Shown: one piece after another, positions 13,153 through 15,465 of the stretch | Layout: every line of letters begins with the position of its first letter | How positions within the stretch are numbered: the first letter of the stretch is position 1 | Notes under the pieces: generated by a model | Told to the model about the DNA's origin: nothing | Database searches by the model: none | What the model saw: only the letters and a program-made list of their open reading frames with translations | Program-made: the position numbers and the translations under genes | From: Nitrosopumilales archaeon | GTDB taxonomy: Archaea; Thermoproteota; Nitrososphaeria; Nitrososphaerales; Nitrosopumilaceae | Length of the DNA stretch: 15,465 bases | Assembly: GCA_025350175.1 (NCBI GenBank) | Contig: JANXYF010000064.1 | Coordinates: forward strand, 1 to 15,465 | Reading direction: 5' to 3'

Positions 13153-14396
13153 TGTCTGTTTTCACCAAGAATGACGTGTGCTGCAATTTCAACCTTTTTT
13201 CTAAATTGTTGTCTAGTATAGACCCTGAGTGTATCCATAAAGCCAGAAATCGCAGAAACTAGTGGAATTTCAGATATTGGAAGTTCGTATGACTCTTTTG
13301 GACCTTCTCCCTTCTTTGTAGTAAGAATAATCGAATGGGATTCTTTTTTTGATGGAGAAAGAGGAATGGAGGGTGTCTTAGATATATCCATAAAGACTTC
13401 ACATTCATCTACCTTTGATTTTTTGGCAATCTCTTTTTGAAGATCTTGGACGTTTACTTTGCCCATTCGTGGACGTGTAAAGATCTTTTCATAGACACAT
13501 TTGAGCAACTTTCGTTCTTGATATTCTATAGCAAGCTGTCTTGCTCTTCGAAGATCTGCATTTCGTGGTGTAAGTGAGATAAGCTTTGAAATTACAAATT
13601 CATCAGTAAGTTGGACATATTTTTCTAGATCATTAGTAGTAAGATCAAGTTCATTGTCTGCAAGAAGCATTGACTCAAGCAACATTACTTCTGCAGATCT
13701 TACTGTCTTGTGAAAATAGACTGCCTTGAACATTTGATATCTTGAGATCATCATTGATTCAAAAGAGTAAAGGGCTGATTTGTCAAGCGAAAGTTTTTTG
13801 TTATGAACGTCAAGTGAATGGATTATTCGCATAAAATCTACTTTGGCATGTTCTGAACCTGTGAAATAGCCATCACGGAGTAAATAGTCCATCATATCAG
13901 CGCTTAGCCCTCCAGAGATTATCTCGTTCATGAATTGATATTTGGAATTTCCAAATGCAAGTTTACTAAGAAATGTTTTATCAAATCCAGATTTTGTTAT
14001 AATGTCACCAATTTCAGATTCCAGTATGAGTCTCTGTCCCATATCTTCATGAGAAATTTTCTTCTTTTTTTGAAGAACTTCTTCGAAGAGGTGTGAGAAT
14101 GGACCATGACCAATATCATGCAGCAATGCGGCCATTCGAATATTTTTAGAATCTTTGGAATCAAGATATCCTTTTTCTTTGAGTACATTTGCTGCCTGAC
14201 TTGCAATATGCATAGTTCCAAGCGAGTGCTCAAATCTAGAATGCTGAGCACCTGGATATACGAGATGGGCTCCTGCAAGTTGTCTTATTCTTCGTAGTCT
14301 TTGAAATACTGGCGAGTCTACTAGTTCAAGTTCATGCGGATATACGGTAATAAAATCATGAATTGGGTCTACAATCTGGAGGTATTTTCTAGTCAT
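13149..14396 (-). CDS. HD-domain phosphohydrolase, SAMHD1/dGTPase-like
   Basis: The first 200 residues match the deoxynucleotide triphosphohydrolase type of HD protein: IVDPIHDFITVYPHELELVD, FQRLRRIRQLAGAHLVYPGA, RFEHSLGTMHIA with metal ligand His57, and the core LLHDIGHGPFSH with His93, Asp94 and the nearby His97 and His102. His116 follows in SHEDMG, and SADMMDYLLRD supplies Asp167 as the fourth ligand and Tyr171. By alignment to human SAMHD1 from memory, these correspond to H167, H206/D207, H233, D311 and Y315. Such enzymes cut dNTPs to deoxynucleosides and triphosphate, although substrates of archaeal members are often untested. The last 150 residues (helical, then a strand-rich tail) are not assigned. 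At 415 residues it is complete. It lies 4 nt after the thymidylate kinase-like gene and overlaps pyrH. Confidence 0.88.
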   Translation of the reverse strand: MTRKYLQIVDPIHDFITVYPHELELVDSPVFQRLRRIRQLAGAHLVYPGAQHSRFEHSLGTMHIASQAANVLKEKGYLDSKDSKNIRMAALLHDIGHGPFSHLFEEVLQKKKKISHEDMGQRLILESEIGDIITKSGFDKTFLSKLAFGNSKYQFMNEIISGGLSADMMDYLLRDGYFTGSEHAKVDFMRIIHSLDVHNKKLSLDKSALYSFESMMISRYQMFKAVYFHKTVRSAEVMLLESMLLADNELDLTTNDLEKYVQLTDEFVISKLISLTPRNADLRRARQLAIEYQERKLLKCVYEKIFTRPRMGKVNVQDLQKEIAKKSKVDECEVFMDISKTPSIPLSPSKKESHSIILTTKKGEGPKESYELPISEIPLVSAISGFMDTLRVYTRQQFRKKVEIAAHVILGENRQ

Positions 14397-14400
14397 GTTC

Positions 14401-14979
14401 TCATTTGATGTGTTTTAGTACAGTGTCTCTTACTTGTTGATGAACTTGATCTTTTCTTTGTGATGCATTTACAATATACCAGCCATATTTTTTTGCAAGT
14501 TTTCTGTATGTGTTAGCAATTTTGAGTGCAAACGTTTTATCTTTTTCAAATTTATCACGTCTTTGTTTTTTTCTGGAAAATGAATCTGAGACTTTAACAT
14601 CAAGTAAGATGACCATGTCTTCTTTCGGAAGACCTTTGTCTAGGTTTTCAAGCCACTTCAAGTCAAGTCCGTTTACTGTTCCATATACTAGATTTGATTG
14701 ATAATAACGATTCATGATAACAACATAATTTTTTGAAAGAGCATTTTGGATATCTTTTGATCTCTCCCATCGGTTTACAGCAAGAAGACAGTGTATTACT
14801 TGGGGAGGAAACCTTCGTTTACCACTAAGAAAGTTTTTGATCTCTTTTCCAACAGGAGTAGTATAATCTGGAAAACTAAATGTTACAGATTTCTTGTGTT
14901 TAGTTTTTAAAAAATTTCCCAATAGTTTTGATTGGGTCTTTTTTCCGGCCTGGTCAAAGCCTTCGATAACAATAATCAT
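14401..14979 (-). CDS. tmk: Thymidylate kinase-like P-loop protein with non-canonical active-site motifs
   Basis: Thymidylate kinase turns dTMP into dTDP. The 192-residue protein has the family outline: IIVIEGFDQAGKKTQSKLL at the N-terminus, SFPDYTTPVGKEIKNFL, the region RYYQSNLVYG, and VILLDVKVSDSFSRK followed by a lid-like basic stretch (KKQRRDKFEKD). Two key positions are unusual. The P-loop reads GFDQAGKKT, with Lys14 where Walker A normally has Ser or Thr. The usual Asp-Arg-(Tyr/His) motif reads Asn-Arg-Tyr. Thr15 remains and may take over metal binding. It could be a functional variant, a related nucleoside monophosphate kinase or a weakened paralogue. The ATG at 14979 is preferred over the TTG one codon upstream; AGGA lies 4 nt before it, and a TATA-like box suits a leaderless start. 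First gene of the tmk-HD-pyrH operon. Confidence 0.85.
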   Translation of the reverse strand: MIIVIEGFDQAGKKTQSKLLGNFLKTKHKKSVTFSFPDYTTPVGKEIKNFLSGKRRFPPQVIHCLLAVNRWERSKDIQNALSKNYVVIMNRYYQSNLVYGTVNGLDLKWLENLDKGLPKEDMVILLDVKVSDSFSRKKQRRDKFEKDKTFALKIANTYRKLAKKYGWYIVNASQRKDQVHQQVRDTVLKHIK

Positions 14980-15002
14980 CAAATCCTATTGAATTGGGCA
15001 GT

Positions 15003-15011
15003 AGATAAATT
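15003..15011 (-). promoter_or_regulatory. Putative TATA box of the tmk-HD-pyrH operon
   Basis: AATTTATCT on the minus strand, centred about 28 nt before the ATG of tmk at 14979. It is back to back with the Hsp20 promoter in an 82-bp divergent spacer. Confidence 0.4.
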
Positions 15012-15025
15012 GTGAATTGAACTAA

Positions 15026-15044
15026 GGTTTAATAATAAAAAACC
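15026..15044 (+). promoter_or_regulatory. Putative Hsp20 promoter: TATA box within a GGTTT/AAACC dyad
   Basis: TTTAATAATAAA (15028-15039) is centred about 28 nt before the ATG at 15062, suiting a leaderless start there and not at the ATG at 15050. The box is flanked by GGTTT (15026-15030) and AAACC (15040-15044), a 5-bp dyad with a 9-bp centre that a repressor could use to block TBP. The dyad may be fortuitous. Confidence 0.4.
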
Positions 15045-15061
15045 ACTAAATGATACTACTA

Positions 15062-15448
15062 ATGGGCTTTGGAAATTACATGGTAAAAGAAGTCATGAGA
15101 GAGATAGGCAACAAGTCACGCGAGTTTTACGAATTTATTCTTCCTCCGGTAGATATGATTCTACAAAACGACAGTCTCATAGTAACAATAGACATGCCAG
15201 GCTTTGAGAAAAAAGAGATAAAGCTTAGGCTAAATGGAAATATCCTCTCAATTAATGCAAAAAGAGAAGAAGACGAGACAGAAGGAACAGTCGTCTGGAG
15301 ACAGAGACCTCGCATAATTGACAAGAAAGTTAGACTACCAATCGAGGTAAAAGATGATGAAGATCCGGGAGCATCTGCAAAATATCGTGATGGCGTGCTC
15401 ACCTTGACTATACCAACAAAGACTGGAAAAAATATTATAGTAGAATAA
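15062..15448 (+). CDS. hsp20: Small heat-shock protein Hsp20 (alpha-crystallin family)
   Basis: A small ATP-independent chaperone that binds unfolding proteins in large oligomers. Counting from the ATG at 15062 (128 residues), the first 28 residues are a helical N-terminal arm ending in REFYEFILPP. The alpha-crystallin domain runs from about 29 to 118: VDMILQNDSLIVTIDMPGFEKKEIKLRL, the strand ILSINAKRE, RLPIEV, and the signature GVLTLTIP (111-118). The C-terminal NIIVE (124-128) holds an Ile-Ile-Val that could act as the inter-dimer I-x-I/V motif. The upstream ATG at 15050 would add four hydrophobic residues (MILL), but the TATA-like box lies only about 16 nt before it, so 15062 is preferred. 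The gene is complete and is divergent from tmk. Confidence 0.93.
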   Translation: MGFGNYMVKEVMREIGNKSREFYEFILPPVDMILQNDSLIVTIDMPGFEKKEIKLRLNGNILSINAKREEDETEGTVVWRQRPRIIDKKVRLPIEVKDDEDPGASAKYRDGVLTLTIPTKTGKNIIVE

Positions 15449-15465
15449 TTAATGTTCTCTTAGTA

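Overview
The window is an AT-rich archaeal chromosome segment. It most likely comes from an ammonia-oxidising Nitrososphaerota (thaumarchaeon) of the Nitrosopumilus/Nitrosarchaeum type. The evidence is an A/V-type ATPase operon, an archaeal UMP kinase, a zinc-binding PyrI, a Hsp20 with a characteristic N-terminus, and several orphan proteins of the kind usual in that group. TATA-like boxes about 25-28 nt upstream of start codons suggest leaderless transcripts for first genes, while many internal operon genes carry Shine-Dalgarno (SD) motifs. Genus-level assignment is inference from memory of the families.

Layout. The 3' part of pyrI (1-385, + strand) converges on a large minus-strand operon (9007 down to 391) that encodes the energy-coupling A-type ATP synthase in transcription order K-E-C-F-A-B-D-[28-codon ORF]-H-I. 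Upstream of it on the same strand lies a two-domain rhodanese (9118-9903). A divergent gene (10174-10854, +) looks like a winged-helix protein. It is followed by a coiled-coil/two-helix membrane protein (10954-11529, +), which converges on a membrane-anchored WHy/LEA2-like surface protein (11540-12094, -). A 105-residue orphan (12171-12488, +) is divergent from the latter and overlaps the 3' end of a second minus-strand operon: thymidylate kinase-like, then a SAMHD1-like HD phosphohydrolase, then UMP kinase (14979 down to 12475). A divergent small heat-shock protein gene (15062-15448, +) ends the window.

How the genes work together. The ATPase operon supplies the catalytic head (A, B), central stalk (D, F, C), peripheral stalks (E, H) and membrane motor (K, I). 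The tmk-HD-pyrH operon looks like a small pyrimidine/dNTP-pool module, and pyrI belongs to the same pathway at its first committed step. The remaining genes are stress, sulfur-transfer and cell-surface functions with no clear link to each other.

The most notable observation is a short, well-formed ORF (2735-2821, minus) hidden between subunits D and H. It has its own SD motif at the same 8-nt spacing used by neighbouring genes and encodes a 28-residue protein with one hydrophobic segment. Other points are a rotor-ring subunit made with a cleavable-looking signal peptide, TTG starts on the single-copy subunits D and I, and a thymidylate kinase with non-canonical P-loop and DRY motifs. No rRNA, tRNA, CRISPR, insertion sequence or phage feature was seen, and no gene-free stretch exceeds 300 bases.
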